DNA of 64,000 nucleotides. Source: Posidonia oceanica (Eukaryota; Streptophyta; Magnoliopsida; Alismatales; Posidoniaceae). The stretch covers positions 55,642,001 to 55,706,000 of the forward strand of contig JAZBRS010000060.1 of the NCBI GenBank assembly GCA_037176725.1, in the 5' to 3' direction. Positions 1-12,350 of this stretch are shown piece after piece. Made by a program: the position numbers and the translations under genes. How positions within the stretch are numbered: position 1 is the stretch's first letter; each line of letters starts with the position of its first letter. The notes below the pieces were generated by a model. That model ran no database searches. It was not told the origin of the DNA and saw only the letters and a program-made list of their open reading frames with translations.

Positions 1-239
1 TGAAATGCAATGTTTAGACAGTGGAACGCTGGGCACACGAAGTCGAGAAAACGATCCCAAGGCTGTGCACTACTGCAAGTATCATCCAAAGCCGGTAAGC
101 TGTGAAAGTCTTGCAGGTGCCGAGGATGATACCTTAGGCAATACGCGAACCAAGGTTTCAAATCCTAAGCCCGCGATGTCCGTGTGATGATGAAATGCAA
201 ATGCCATACAACAGAATGCTATTACACTACGACAATGGG

Positions 240-1265
240 GTGATAAGTTAACGGACTTATCGCCAGATAGTTAGGGAGTATCGGCCCGTTGAGGAGTTGA
301 CGGACTCACCACCAGATAGTTGGGGCTATCAGCCCACGAGGAGTTAACGGATTCATCACCGGATAGTTGAGGCTATCAGCCCTCTGATGAGTTGACGAAC
401 TCATCACCGGATAGTTGAGGCTATCAGCCCTGATGAGGGTGGAAAGGGGGCAGGGATACCGAACCAGAAGGTGCGGTAGAGGTCTGTATACACTCCCGCA
501 ACAGTTGGGGATGTCAGCCCAAATGAGGGTGAGACGATACCAAGGCGCAGCAAAAAGAGATGCCCCTGGTATCAGGAATGATACCAGGGGACAGCCGGAG
601 CGCCCTTGGCATCGAAGGCGGTGACAGGCCAGCAAGTCTGTCAGGCGAGAGAGGTGGTGACAAGTGAGACGACTTGCGACCACGAATGCAATGGGAATAC
701 CATACCCGAAGGTGTGGCAGAGGTCTGTAGACGCTCCCGTAACAGTTGGGGATGTCAGTCCGATGCAGATGGAAATGGGATACCATGGGGCAGCAAAAAA
801 GATGCCCCTGGTATCGGTGAACGATACCAGGGGACAGCTGAAGCACCCATGGCATCAAAATGCAAGGTGGAGACAAAACTAACGAGTTCGTCGACCGAGT
901 AGTTAGGGGTACCAACCTGGATGTAGTGGAATGGATGCAGGGGCTCACCGTGCGAGGTGCAATGCCGGTGGGGGATGCGATGGAATAATGAATGCAGGGT
1001 GATAAGTTGACAGATTTATCGCCGAACAGTTAGGGCTGCCAGCCTGATGAGATGAGGGAGATGATACCATGGGGCAGCAAAAAAGATGCCCCTGGTATCA
1101 AGGATGATACCAGGGGACAGCCTAAGCGCCCGTGGCATCAAAATGCGAGGATGGATAGATGAATGGAGGAATGGATGATAAGTTGACGGACCTATCGCCG
1201 AATAGTTAGGGATATCAGCCCGAATGGAAAATGATAGGTTGATAGACCTATCGCCGAGCAGTTAG
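240..1265. repeat. Hairpin minisatellite array A (~50-bp motif)
   Basis: A recurring motif reads GATAAGTTGACGGACTTATC (or a variant), then CGCCGAATAGTTAGGG and ATATCAGCCCG. Copies begin near 242, 292, 340, 379, 1001, 1178 and 1229. Each starts with an inverted repeat of 6-8 bp around a 4-6-base loop. The stem differs between copies, but both arms often change together: GATAAGT/ACTTATC at 242, GATGAGTT/AACTCATC at 379, GATAGGT/ACCTATC at 1229. The same motif forms a second array at 14938-15245 in the same host element. No protein reading is supported. Confidence 0.85.
461..1125. repeat. Higher-order repeat with three-arm palindromes
   Basis: Three modules start at 536, 779 and 1063. Each has an arm GATACCATGGGGCA (or a variant), an A-rich loop, the complementary arm TGCCCCTGGTATC, a short spacer, and a third arm GATACCAGGGG. 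The middle arm can pair with either neighbour, so two hairpins are mutually exclusive. The first two modules lie in a ~240-bp duplicated block that also carries a shared 'gaggtctgta' stretch (compare 461-517 with 698-757). This interrupts the ~50-bp hairpin array and looks like an expansion of the same non-coding region. Confidence 0.8.
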
Positions 1266-4200
1266 GGTTGCCAGCCCACATGCAAGGAAATGTAGAATGA
1301 TGCAGAGAGAAAAAGGGAACCCATCGCGGTGGGTGTGCAATGGTCTCAGCACGGGCATGCTTCGTGGCGTCACGGGGTGACAAACGAGGGACATGCCGAT
1401 CATCAAGGACCTACTGTTGACATCCCATTTTGACAGGCTTGAATCAATTGAAATCTCCTGGTGACTTCTGGATCCAAACCTAGGTCAAAACTACACATTC
1501 TTTTTCATCCTACCCTTCAAAACAAGCCTAAACTTGACCTAAGATTATACCCCTTCTCCTAGCCCAAAACCTATCCAAAAACCACAAGAAAACTCACCAT
1601 CCCCAACTTGGCAAACCCACCCAAACACTTAGAAATTTTCAACCCAAAACCACTCCCAAAAATCCTAGAAAACCTAGGTAAAACTACCCTTTTTCTACAC
1701 CTCAAAATCCTTCCAAAACTTTCCCAAAACTAAACCAAAACCCTAGGTCCAACACTAGGGACCTTAGGCCACACACTCCCCAAATTACACCCCTTCCCAA
1801 AACTTCTAACCCCTCCATTTACCCAAATTATCCTTTTCTCTCTCTTAGATTATTCTTTTCTCTCTCCTCTCTCTCTCTCCTGATTATCCTCTCTCTTTTC
1901 ACCCCCCTCTCTCCCTTCTTCTTGCCTGGCTGTGGGCCCTCCTTGTGCATCTATCTCTTCTCAATCTTATTTTTATTTTTATCTTATTTGTAGCATTTTC
2001 TTTGACTTTCAAAAAATTATTTTCTTTCAACTCCTCCTTTTCCTCCTTACTCCTCCATTTCTCCCTTTTCTTCTTTCTTTCCCTTTTCTTTCCCCTCCTT
2101 CTACTAAATCCCTAAAAAATCCTTAAAAACATCTAAAACTCTAAAACAAAAGAAAATCAAACTAAAGCCCTAAAAGAAATAATTAAAAACTTAAGCAAAC
2201 CATTAAAAACCAAAAACCTAACTAAATCTAGCTAAAATGGAAAACTAAGAATGCAACTTAAAAATGCAAAACAAACGAAAGAAAAATACTGTAAAATCAA
2301 GAAAAAACCAAAGTACAATCAAAACAAGTAAAAGTATAATCCTATTAAAAAACAATCAAGAAAACAAATCCTGAAAGAAAGGAAACACTTAAGAAATACT
2401 AAGGCTAGTAATTAAGGAAAAAACTTAAACTTAACAATTCTAAAAGAAACAATTCGAAAACTTGATTAAAAAATAAAAACAAACAATAAAAAATCCAAAA
2501 ACACCTAATCAAAACTTAACAAGAAAACTTAACTAAAAAAATATTAAAAGAACTTAACAAACAAGAATCAAAAACAAATCAAAGAAGACTTAAGGAAAAA
2601 AGACTAAAATCAAAAATCTAAAACTCACCCTAATTAATCTAAAAACAAACTTTAAAAAATCCTAATTAACATCCCAAGTACTTAACAAGAAAAACATAAT
2701 TTGAAAACAACTTAAAAGACTTAACAAACATTTAATCAAAATCAAAAACAAATCAAAAACAAAGAAAACCCTAAAAACCCTAATCAAAACTAAATCTCTT
2801 TAAACCTAATTAACTAATCAAAAACAATCATTAAAAAACTCAATCAAAGTCCTAACTTAAAACACAATCATTCTAAAAACCTTTTCTATTTTTATCTAAT
2901 TTATTTTTCTTCTTTCCCTTCCTCTTTCCCTTCCATCCTTTCTTCCTTTCTTTCTATTTTTTCTTTCTTTTCTTTTCCTGGGCCCAGTCCGGCCCGTTCC
3001 TCTCCTTTCTTCCTTCTTTTTTTTTTCCTTTCTTCTTTCTTTTTTTCTTCCCTCCGCATGCGCAAGGCCCAGCCCGCTCGCTCGTCCTCCTCCTTCCCTC
3101 CTCCTTCTTCTTCTTCTTCTTCCACAGTTTCTCCCGCGCCAGCCATCTCCCTCCACTTCTTCAAATTCGATTTCAATCCTTCCCTCCCGATCACCATCAG
3201 CATCCTGCTCACTCCCCCTCTCTCGGCTCTCAGCAGGATTTCCGAGGGGCATTGATTGCCGTCACCTTCGATCGTCCTTCGCTACTGTAGCCGTTGCTCC
3301 CGCCGGTGGAATTAGAATTCCACTGCGCGCTCCACTCGCTCGGGCCCCCTGATAAAGCCTCCAGTCTCTTCCTCCTTCAACGCCTTTGGATCGTCCAAGA
3401 GAAAGCGAGAGAAACCAGAGCTCAGAGCACCCAAAACTCCCTCCCTCTTCCACTGAAATTCAGCATCCTTCTTCCTCTTCTTTTTCATCCACACCAGAGC
3501 GCCTAACTCCCAGTAGAATCCCCTCAATTTCCTCCCCAAAACCACCCAGACAACCACCATTATAGCCCTCCATTCAGCACCCAAATCCACCCTACCTCCA
3601 CCTCCCAATTCACCCATTTCTCCAGCAGAACCCATCACCCCCATCCTTCCAGAATTCCCTCCTCTTTCGTTCATAGAATCCCTCCAAACTTCACCTAGAG
3701 ACTCACCAGCATACCACCTTCCAGACCCCCCAAACCATTAGCCTTCCCTCTCCCCACAGGCCAAGGTCTCCACTCCAAACACCTGCGGCCAACTTCACCA
3801 GAAATCAACTCGACGACCAAACTCCCTCTCCAGTCCACCACCGGCCCTTCCCAGCATCCAGAAACGCTCACGAACCCTCCAGCAAGTCGCCAGTGCCCTC
3901 CATTTGATCCCGAGAGCAGAGGACAGCCACCTCCACCTACTGCTGTCCGCAGAGCACCCACTGAAGCAAACTTCCGCTCCACACTGCGAAGCTTCATTCC
4001 AGAGATCCAGGATGCTCCGGAGTGCATCACTGATTCGATCCCGACGCTCCCAAGCCGTCGACGAGCTCCGCAGCACCCAGTCCAACCTCACCAGCAACCA
4101 CTGAAACAACCCACGTCGGAGGAGCGTTTCGGCCAGCGAAAGAGGTACCCCCCTCTCTCCCTAGCTTAGTTTCCTTCTCGGTGTGCTTCACCGCCCATTA

Positions 4201-4639
4201 GCATTAGGTTTTACCCCCTCCTGCTCCGAGTCGTTGCCGCCGCTCCGTCGTCTTCTCCGGCGAGCCCCAGCATTTGTCCCGCCGCGCCAGTGAGTAGAAC
4301 GACGCTCCGTCGATCCCCCGAGGTCCACACGGCCAGCAGCAACTCCCCGATGGCTCCAGAATGCCACGGCGTCGCGTCGTCCGCCGATCCCACTCTCCTC
4401 TGGTTCACAGACTTCCGGCGTCTTCTCCGGCCTGCTCCAAGCAGCACCAAGTCACGCCGACGCCGCTCCGAGCTCCGCCCGCCTCAAGAGAACGTCGCCG
4501 ACCTTCCCGCGCGTCCCCAGCACCCCTCCTCCGCTCGCGACGGCCACTGATAGCGCTGTGCTACAGTGGTCGTCGTTCTGTGGACTACTGTAGCTTTATT
4601 TTCCCTAACTAAGCTATTTTGTTATTAAATTGCATTTTC

Positions 4640-5500
4640 AGTCCCTGTTTTTAATTTATTGCATTCTGGTCCTGTCTCTGTTTAAAACTCATTTAATTCC
4701 GCATTTAAATCATATGAAATTGCATGAAAAATCTAAAAAATTGATTAATTACATGTTAGTCCCTCTACAGTGTTTTCCTTCAGTGTTTATTTTAGTTCTG
4801 GCCCTCTATTTTCCATTTTTGCATGTTAGTCCTTCAATCAATAATCTGATTTAATGTTTATATTTTACTTTAGTAAATTGCATGTTTAAACCCTACTGTT
4901 TTCCCCATTTGCACTTTAGTCTTCTATTTTGTTAACTTATGCATTTATTTTTCAATTTTTCTTACTACATTGCATCATTTCCCCTATGCTTTCTAATTTT
5001 TGCATATAAGTCCTTCATTAATGCACAGCATGTCTTTAAATGCATATTTTGCTTATAAAATTGCATTTTAGACCCTGCATGTTTTAAAAATTGCACATAG
5101 GTCCTCTGCATGCTTATAAAAGTCATTTAAATGCATATTTTGCCTATAAAATTGCATTTTTGACCCTACATATTTAAAAATTGCATGTAAGACTTATGTT
5201 TGCATTCCCAGACCATTAAGACCACTGTTTTGCTTACAAAATTGCATTTTAGGTCCTATATATTTCAAAATTGCATGTTAATCCCCCATATGATTTCAAA
5301 ACTTGTCCTAATGCATGTTTACTTTGTAAAATTGCATCTTGAACCTTGCATTTTGCAAAATTGCACTTAGACCCTTCAGTTTTCAAAAACCTTGCATAAA
5401 AGCCCCTAACTTTTCAAAATCTTTGCATTTAACCCCTACTTTTTCAAAAATTGCACATAAGTTCCTAAGTTTTCTGAAAAATCATCCCTAGGTCTTTTCT
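4640..5500. repeat. Degenerate ~45/90-bp GCATTTT-rich repeats in solo LTR 1
   Basis: Repeated variants of AAAATTGCATTTTAGACC followed by GCATGT and an AT-rich stretch recur about every 45 bp. A clearer 90-bp doublet is seen at 5040 and 5130 (shared 'aatgcatattttgc'). The same zone occurs in solo LTR 2 (11600-12350) and, inverted, in the minus-strand LTR (20390-21720), so it is a family feature and not a local expansion. Confidence 0.7.
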
Positions 5501-6249
5501 TGCATTCTACATGCATTACACTCATGTATTCTTGCATTTGGCATTCATGCACACACTTAAGCATTCTTAGCTCCCATTCACATGGAAGGACCTGTTGTGC
5601 ACACCCCTAGGACCTCCTGTACACCTAGATCCATTCTTCTCCCCTGTTCTGGCCCCTCTACCTTGAAGCTGGGATATCTTCAAATCTGACCGTTGGATCT
5701 TCCCAACCAAGCTACCTGGACGACCCCGACGGAGCGCTCTTCAGCATGGACCAAGCAGTTTTCAGATCAGGCTTCAGATTTCCAAGGTAAATCCTCCTGA
5801 ACCCTTACACAACATTCATTTACACACCATTTGCATTGCATGCATCGTTTTTGCTTTCTGTTTCCTCGAGCATGTAGAGTAGGACTCCCTCTTCTTATCT
5901 ATCAACCTGCTTCCTCTTTTCGCGTACTCCTAGTGCTTTGTGTTGCGTTTCCCCTAGATTCACCACTAATTGCGACTTTCTTCCCCCTTTTCCACGATCC
6001 GATCGCATCGCGAGCTTTTGACAGCATGCGAGACACATCATGGGACATTTTGATGGGAAACGGTCACAAAATAATGGTAATCCTTCCACTTTCTTCTCTT
6101 CCCCTTTGTAGGTATTCACACCTACTTTGCACGGTCTTTAAACAACGCTCGTTCTCACACTTGCGCTGTTTACTCCCCCTTTGCTTCTCCTGCCCTTTTT
6201 CTTTGCATCTACATCTGCATGGCTTTATCGATGTTTTATCTCGCTTGTT

Positions 6250-6965
6250 TTGGCACCGTTTTGCGTGCCCGCTTTGCTTCTGGCACCGTTTTGCGTGCCC
6301 CCTTCGTCTTTGGCACCGTTTTGCGTGCCTACTTTGCTTTTGGCACCGTTTTGCGTGCCCGCTCTGTCTTTGACACCGTTTTGCGTGCCCGCTTCGCCTT
6401 GGCACTGTTTTGCGTGCCCGCTCTGCTTTTGGCACTGTTTCGTAGCCGCTTTTGCTTCTTGCACCGTTTTGCGTGCTGATCTTGTTTTTTGCACCGTTTT
6501 GCGTGCCGTTCTTGTTTTCTTGCACCGTTTCGCGTGCTGCTTTGTTTTCTTACACCGTTTCGCGTGCTGCTTTGTTTTCTTGCACCGTTTCGCATGCCGC
6601 TTCGTTTTCTCGCACCGTTTTTGCGTGCCGCTCTGTCTTTTGCGCCGTTTTGCGTGCCGTTCTTGTTTTCTTGCACTGTTTCGCGTGCCGCTTTGTTTTC
6701 TCACACCGTTTCGCGTGCTACTTTGTTTTCTTGCACCGTTTCGCGTGCTGCTTCGTTTTCTTGCACCATTTTGCGTGCCGCTCTGTCTTTTACGTCGTTC
6801 TGCGTGTCGTTCTTGTTTTCTTGCACCGTTTCGCGTGCCGTTTTGTTTTCTCGCACCGTTTTGCGTGCCGCTCTGTCTTTTGCACCGTTTTACATGCCGA
6901 TCTTGTTTTCTTGCACTGTTTTGTGTGCCGCTCTCGTTTCTCGCATTGTTTCGTGTGTTTTACAT
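6250..6965. repeat. 30-31-bp tandem array (about 23 units) in solo LTR 1
   Basis: The unit contains GCACCGTTTTGCGTGCC and a CT-rich spacer. It has a 30-bp period in the first part (6252, 6282, 6312) and about 31 bp later. Because 30 is a multiple of three, the array stays open in several frames on both strands and produces long repetitive reading frames. None has gene-like features. The equivalent array has about 13 units in solo LTR 2 and only a few in the minus-strand LTR. Confidence 0.88.
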
Positions 6966-7490
6966 CGTTTTCTCTTGCATGTCGCCTGCATTGCTTGGTT
7001 TTACTGCCGTTTTGCTTTTCCGTCTGCATTTGCATATATGGCAGTGATGCTTACTGCCTGGAGTTCTCACAAGCCAGGTTTCGACCGGTTCGGAATACAG
7101 ACAGCGTTGCTGAGCACTTAGACTGCACGTTTACTTTCCTGCATTGCATCCCACCACTTAGAGCACACCTATGAGCATTCATTCAGGCATTCATTGGCAT
7201 TTAGGCATTCAAACCTGCATTTCCCTGCGTATGCGAGCGTAAGCCTAGAAAGACCGATTCTCGGGTGTGTCGGGGGCGCCTAACACCTTCCCCGCACGTA
7301 ACAGGAGTCCTTGCCCAGTCTTTTGCTCCGTAATGACCATATTGCCCTTATCCTAGGCATGAGTCATATCATTTGCATTCATTTGCATTTGTTTTCCCTT
7401 GCATTGCTTTGCATTGCATCCTTTGCTTGGTTTTGCGTGTTAACTCACGCATTTCCCCTGGTTTTCCTTGTCTCCCGATAATAGACACGA

Positions 7491-7500
7491 TGGCGACTCT
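7491..7500 (+). other. PBS-like motif inside the LTR
   Basis: TGGCGACTCT matches the first 9 of 10 bases of the element's primer site (TGGCGACTCC at 19293, minus strand), but lies about 165-175 bp inside the 3' end of the LTR. It is present at the same place in solo LTR 2 (13997-14006), the minus-strand LTR (19449-19458) and the terminal copy (63646-63655). Confidence 0.6.
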
Positions 7501-7671
7501 GAATTGCCTTATCTTCTTCTTTTCTTATCTTTTCTCCTCTGTTTTAAGTGTTTTCGAGTTTAGCCCTCCTCCTCGGACTTAGCCGCTTATAGTGAGCCTG
7601 ATTCCGATCGGTGCATGCGAGCTTCTGGCAGTGTGCATGGACAATCCGAACACCGGGATTACTACACCTAC

Positions 7672-8195
7672 CCAACGCGATGGGTGGTAAAATTTGAAAA
7701 GCGCAGAGCCTTTAAGCGAGGCAAGCAAAAGTGCACATCCTTGGCTCCGATTTTCGAAAACAGGGAGATGGGAAGAAGATAAAAATATATTACAGCATGC
7801 ATGTTTTGGTGGCTTTGGACTCAAAAGCAGCTGTGCCAAGAGGGTGCTTCTACACTTTCAGACTCAAGGGGTCTCGTTCCTCGTGCAACGCCATGCTGAG
7901 TTGTGGTCGGTGGCTCTCTTTCTCACTCTTGGCTCAGGATGAGGCCTTAGCTTTGCAGGGTATAACCTTTGGCTGCCTGTGGGTAGCAGAAGCGTTGGAT
8001 GCAGCTTCACAACCTTCATCTTAATTCCTCGGGGACTAACTACCGCTTTTGACGCTCACAGAATGATGTTTCTTTTCCCCTCATGAGTGACCGAATCTAC
8101 ATCTAGCCTGCTAGGGAAGTAAGTGTTGTCTGCACAGGGGATTGGAGCGTGCTGCTGCGCTCGGAGGGTAGGGCCAGGTCCTCCCGATTAAGTGT
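7672..8195. other. Host-element internal sequence between the two solo LTRs
   Basis: This segment joins 1-1414 on its left and 14133 onward on its right once both solo LTRs are removed. Bases 8191-8195 (AGTGT) are the left target duplication of solo LTR 2. I see no convincing protein, RNA or repeat in it. Confidence 0.6.
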
Positions 8196-11100
8196 TGTTG
8201 ACACCCCATTTTGATAGGCTAGAATCAGTTGGAGTTCTCTGGTGACTTCTGGATCCAAACCTAGGTCAAACCACACCATTCCTTTTCATCTTACCCTTCA
8301 AAACAAGCCCAAACTTGACCTAAGCTTACACCCCTTTCCCTAACCCAAAACTTACCCAAAAACCATAAGAAAACTCACCATTCCCAACTTAGCAAACCTA
8401 CCCAAACACTTAGAAATTTCCAACCCAAAACCACTCCCAAAAACCCTAGGTAAAACTACCCTTTTTCTACACCTCAAAACCCTTCTAAAACCTTCTCAAA
8501 ACCAAACCAAAACCCTCGGACTAAGACTAGAGACCGTAGGCTACACACTCCCAATTTTCACCCCTTTTCAAAACCCCTAAACCCTCCATTTACCCAAATT
8601 ATCCTTTTTTCTCTCATGGATTATTCTTTTCTCTCTCCTCTCTCTCTCTCTCTCCTGATTATCCTCCTTCTTTTTACCCCCTTTTCTCCCTCTTTCTTGC
8701 CTGGCTGTGGGCCTCCCTTGTGCTTCTATCTGTTCTCAATCTTATTCCTATTTTTATCTTATTTTTACCATTTTCTTTGATTTTCAAAAAATTATTTTCT
8801 TTCAGCTCCTCTCTTTCCTATTTATTCCTCCATTTCTCCCTTTTCCTCTTCTTTCTAATTTCCTCTTCTTTTCTCTTACTAAATCCCTAAAAATCCTTAA
8901 AAACCCTCTAAAACTCTAAAACAGAAGGAAAGCAAACTAAAACCCTAAAATAAATAATTAAAAACATTAAACAAACAATTAAAAACCTAAACCTAACTAA
9001 ATCTAGCCAAAATGGAAAATCAAGAGTGCAACTTAAAAAATGCAAAACAAACCAAAAGAAAATGCTGTAAAATCAAGGAAAAAACCAAAAAGCAGTCAAA
9101 ACAAGCCAAAGTATGAACCTTACTAAAAAACAATTCCTAAAAAGAAAGGAAAACAATTAAAAAATGCCAAGACAACTAATTAAGGAAAAGAGAAACCTAA
9201 CAAATCTAAAAAGAACAATTCAAAAACTTAAATAATGAAAACAAACAATCAAAATTTAAGAACACTTAACTGAAAACTTAACATGAAAACCTTAATTAAA
9301 AAAAATTAATTAAAAGAACTCAACACACAAAAACCAAAAACAAAACAAAAAAGACTTGAGCAAAAAGGACTAAAATCAAAAATCTAAAACTCACCCTAAT
9401 TAATTTAAAAACAAACTTTAAAAATCCTAACTAACATCCCAAGTACTTAACAAGAAAAACATAATTAAAAAAAACAACTTAAAAGACTTAACAAACATTT
9501 AATCAAAATCAAACACAAAACAAAACAATGAAAACCCTAAAAACCCTAATCAAGACTAAATCTCTCTAAACCTAATTAATTAACCAAAAAACAATCATTA
9601 AAAAAAACTTAACCATAGTCCTAACTTAAAACACAACCATTCTAAAAATATTTTCTATTTTTATTTTATTTTTATGTATTTTATTTTTTATCCTTCCTTT
9701 CCTTCCTTCCCCTTTCTTCCTTTCTTTCTTTCTTTCCATTTTTCTTTCTTTCTTCTTCCTGGGCCCAGTCCGGCCCTTCTCCCCCTCCTTCCTTCTTTTC
9801 TTTCTTTCTTTTTTCTTTTCTTCGTGCGCAGCCCGGCCCACGGTCGCCTTCTCCCTCCTTCTTCCTCTTCTTCTTCTTCTTCTTCCTCCACAGTCTTCTC
9901 CTGCCACCGGCTCACCCCCTTCAAACTTCAAATTCAATTCTTCCCCCTCGATCCCATCAGCTCCAGCTCGCTCCGTCCTCTCTTCCATCTCAGCGGCATC
10001 TCCGGGGGGGCATTAATTGCCAGTCCCCTCGCCGTCCTTCACTGCCAGCAACATCAGCTCCTGCCGGTGGAGAATTTGAATCCACCGCGCGTCACTCCGT
10101 TCCAGCTGCTTAAAGCCTCGCACCTTCACCTCCTCTTCTGCCTTTTTGTCGTCCGAGAGAGAGAGAGCATCCAGAGCCCAGAAGCCACCCCGATTCTCCC
10201 TCTCTTCCTCTGAAATTCTACAGCTCTTCTTCCTCTTCCTTCCTGACCACACCAGAGCCCAAAACGGCCCTCAAACTTCTCCCAATTCCGTCCCCAAATC
10301 CACCCAAACAACCACCATTTCAGGCCTCCATTCCACGACCGAAACACCCCAGCATTTCACTCCATCCACCCTGAAAACCCAACAGAACCCAACACCCCCC
10401 TCCTCTCAAAACTCCCAGCACTGCAACCCATCAAATCCCTCCAAACTTCTCCCAACAAACCACCAGAACACTACCTTCTAAACCCACCTGAGTTTCAGCT
10501 CTAAACCTCACCACAAACCAAATCCATCACCACAAACACCTCTGCCCATTTCCTCCAAAAATTCACCCAACGACCAAACTTCCTCTCCAGCCCCTTCCCA
10601 ACCCTCCTAAGCATCCACACACACTCACTGAGACTCTAGAAGCTCGCCGCCACCTTCCAATCGATCCGGAGAGCAGCAAACAGCCCTACCCACCTCAGGC
10701 AACTCCTGCAGCACCCATTGAAGCAAAACTCCGCTCCGTCCGTCGAAGCTTCGTTCCAGAGATCCAGAAAGCTCCGGAGGACTCCACTGATCCGTTCCCA
10801 GCACTCCCGAGCCGACGACGAGCTCTGCAATAGCCGGACGATCTCCGCCGGCGATCACTGAAGCACTAGATGTCGAGGGAACACTTCAGCCCACGAAAAG
10901 GTACCATTCTTCCCCTATAGTCTAGTTTTTCTCTTCTTGTGCTTTTCCGCCTGTTAGAATACTGTTTCCTCCCCTCTTCCGCCGAGTCGTCGCCGCTGTC
11001 GTCTCGTCTTCTCCGGCGAGCTCCGCGACTGGAATCGTCGCTCCAGTAGCAGAACTCACATCCGATCGTCGCCCGAGGACCGTGCGGACCCCAGGATCAC

Positions 11101-11599
11101 TCCGATGGCTTCAGAATGCCATGACGTCACGTCGATCGCCTGCTCGACGCTTCTTCTAGTTTGCAGACCTCCGTCCAACTCTTCGGCCACCTCCGAGCAG
11201 CGTCACGAGTCGTCGAGCATCGTCCGAGCTCCACCGAGCCCCGGAGAACGTCGCCGACCTCTCTGCGCCTCTCAGCCTCCTTCCTCCGCCTTTCTTGGCC
11301 ACTGGTAGCAGTTGCTACAGTGGCCATTTTGCCTATGTTTTTACTGTGCATTTATTTTCCTCTTAATAAGCTATTTTGCCAAATATTGCATATCTACCTT
11401 GCTTTCTTACTTTATTGCATTCTGGTCCTGCCTCTGTTTAAAACTCATTTAATTCTGAATTTAAATCATATGATATTGCATGAAAAGTTTAAAAAATCAA
11501 TTAATTGCATGTTAGTCCTTCTACAGTGCTTTTCTTCAGTATTTTGTTTAAGTCCTGGTCCTCTAGCTTTCTATTATTGCATGTTAGTCCTTCAGTAGT

Positions 11600-12350
11600 T
11601 AATCTAATTTAATGCTCATATTTTACCTTGATATATTGCATTTCTAGTCCCTGTTGCTTTTCTTATTTGCACTTTAGTCCTCTGATCTGTTAACTTAGGT
11701 CTTTATTTTTCAATTTATCTTACTGCATTGCATCACTTCCCTCATGTTTTCTGATTTTTGCATATAGGTTCTTCATCAATGCACAGCATGCATTTAAATG
11801 CATATTTTGCTTATAAAATTGCATTTTTAACCCTACATGATTTGAAATTTGCATATAAGTCCTCTACCTGTCATTTAAATGCATATTTTGCTTATAAAAT
11901 TGCATTTTTGACCCTGCATGATTTAAAAATTGCATATAGGTCCTCTGCCTGCTTATAAAAATCATTTAAATGCATATTTGGCTTATAAAATTGCATTTTA
12001 GACCCCGTATGATTTAAAAATTGCATATAGGTCCCCTGTTTGCATTCCCAAACCACTCAGACCCTTGTTTTGCTGGAAAAATTGCATTTTAGCCCTTGTT
12101 GATTTCAAAATTGCATGCCAATCTCCCATATGATTTCAAAACTTGTCCTGATGCATGTTTATCTTGAAAAATTACATTTTGAACCCTGCATTTTGCAAAA
12201 TTGCACTCAGACTCCCCAGTTTTCAAAAATCTTGCATAAAAGCTCCTAACTTTTCAAAATCTTTGCATTTAAACCCTCACTTTTTCAAAAATTGCATATA
12301 AGGTCCCAAGTTTTCTGAAAAATCATCCCTAAGTCTTTTATTGCATTCTG
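11600..12350. repeat. Degenerate GCATTTT-rich repeats in solo LTR 2
   Basis: This is the counterpart of 4640-5500. It has repeated AAAATTGCATTTT followed by 'accct' and GCATATAGG variants, with a ~80-90-bp doublet spacing near 11795, 11876 and 11965. Confidence 0.7.

Larger units (their letters stand above)
1415..7666 (+). mobile_element. Giant solo LTR no. 1 (6,252 bp), Tat/Ogre-like family
   Basis: The sequence begins TGTTGACATCCC and ends GGGATTACTACA. It is flanked by a perfect 5-bp target duplication CCTAC (1410-1414 and 7667-7671). No internal region adjoins either end, so this is a solo LTR left by recombination between the LTRs of a complete element. It matches the solo LTR at 8196-14127 along its whole length, and the minus-strand LTRs at 19295 and 63502. 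Internal zones in order: an A-rich zone (about 2100-2880), a GC- and CT-rich zone (about 2890-4560), a GCATTTT-rich repeat zone (4640-5500), a 30-31-bp array (6250-6965), and a conserved 3' zone with a PBS-like TGGCGACTCT at 7491. Serine/proline-rich frames in the CT-rich zone are composition artefacts. Confidence 0.93.

Noticed and set aside
240..1265. CRISPR-like array (regularly spaced palindromic repeats)
   Set aside because: The genome is eukaryotic, the whole unit is repeated with no unique spacers, and there are no cas genes; it is a minisatellite in a retroelement.
2896..3674. Ser/Pro-, Lys/Glu- or Arg-rich frames in the CT-rich zone of solo LTR 1, and equivalents at 9626-10481 and 22540-22976
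   Set aside because: Low-complexity CT/GA composition; they occur at the same place in every LTR copy with different frames.
6064..7174. Several long overlapping reading frames on both strands (up to 288 codons) with repeated LAPFCVPALL-type units
   Set aside because: They are produced by a 30-31-bp tandem repeat inside an LTR; the same array gives open frames in many phases and there is no start context, domain or codon bias.
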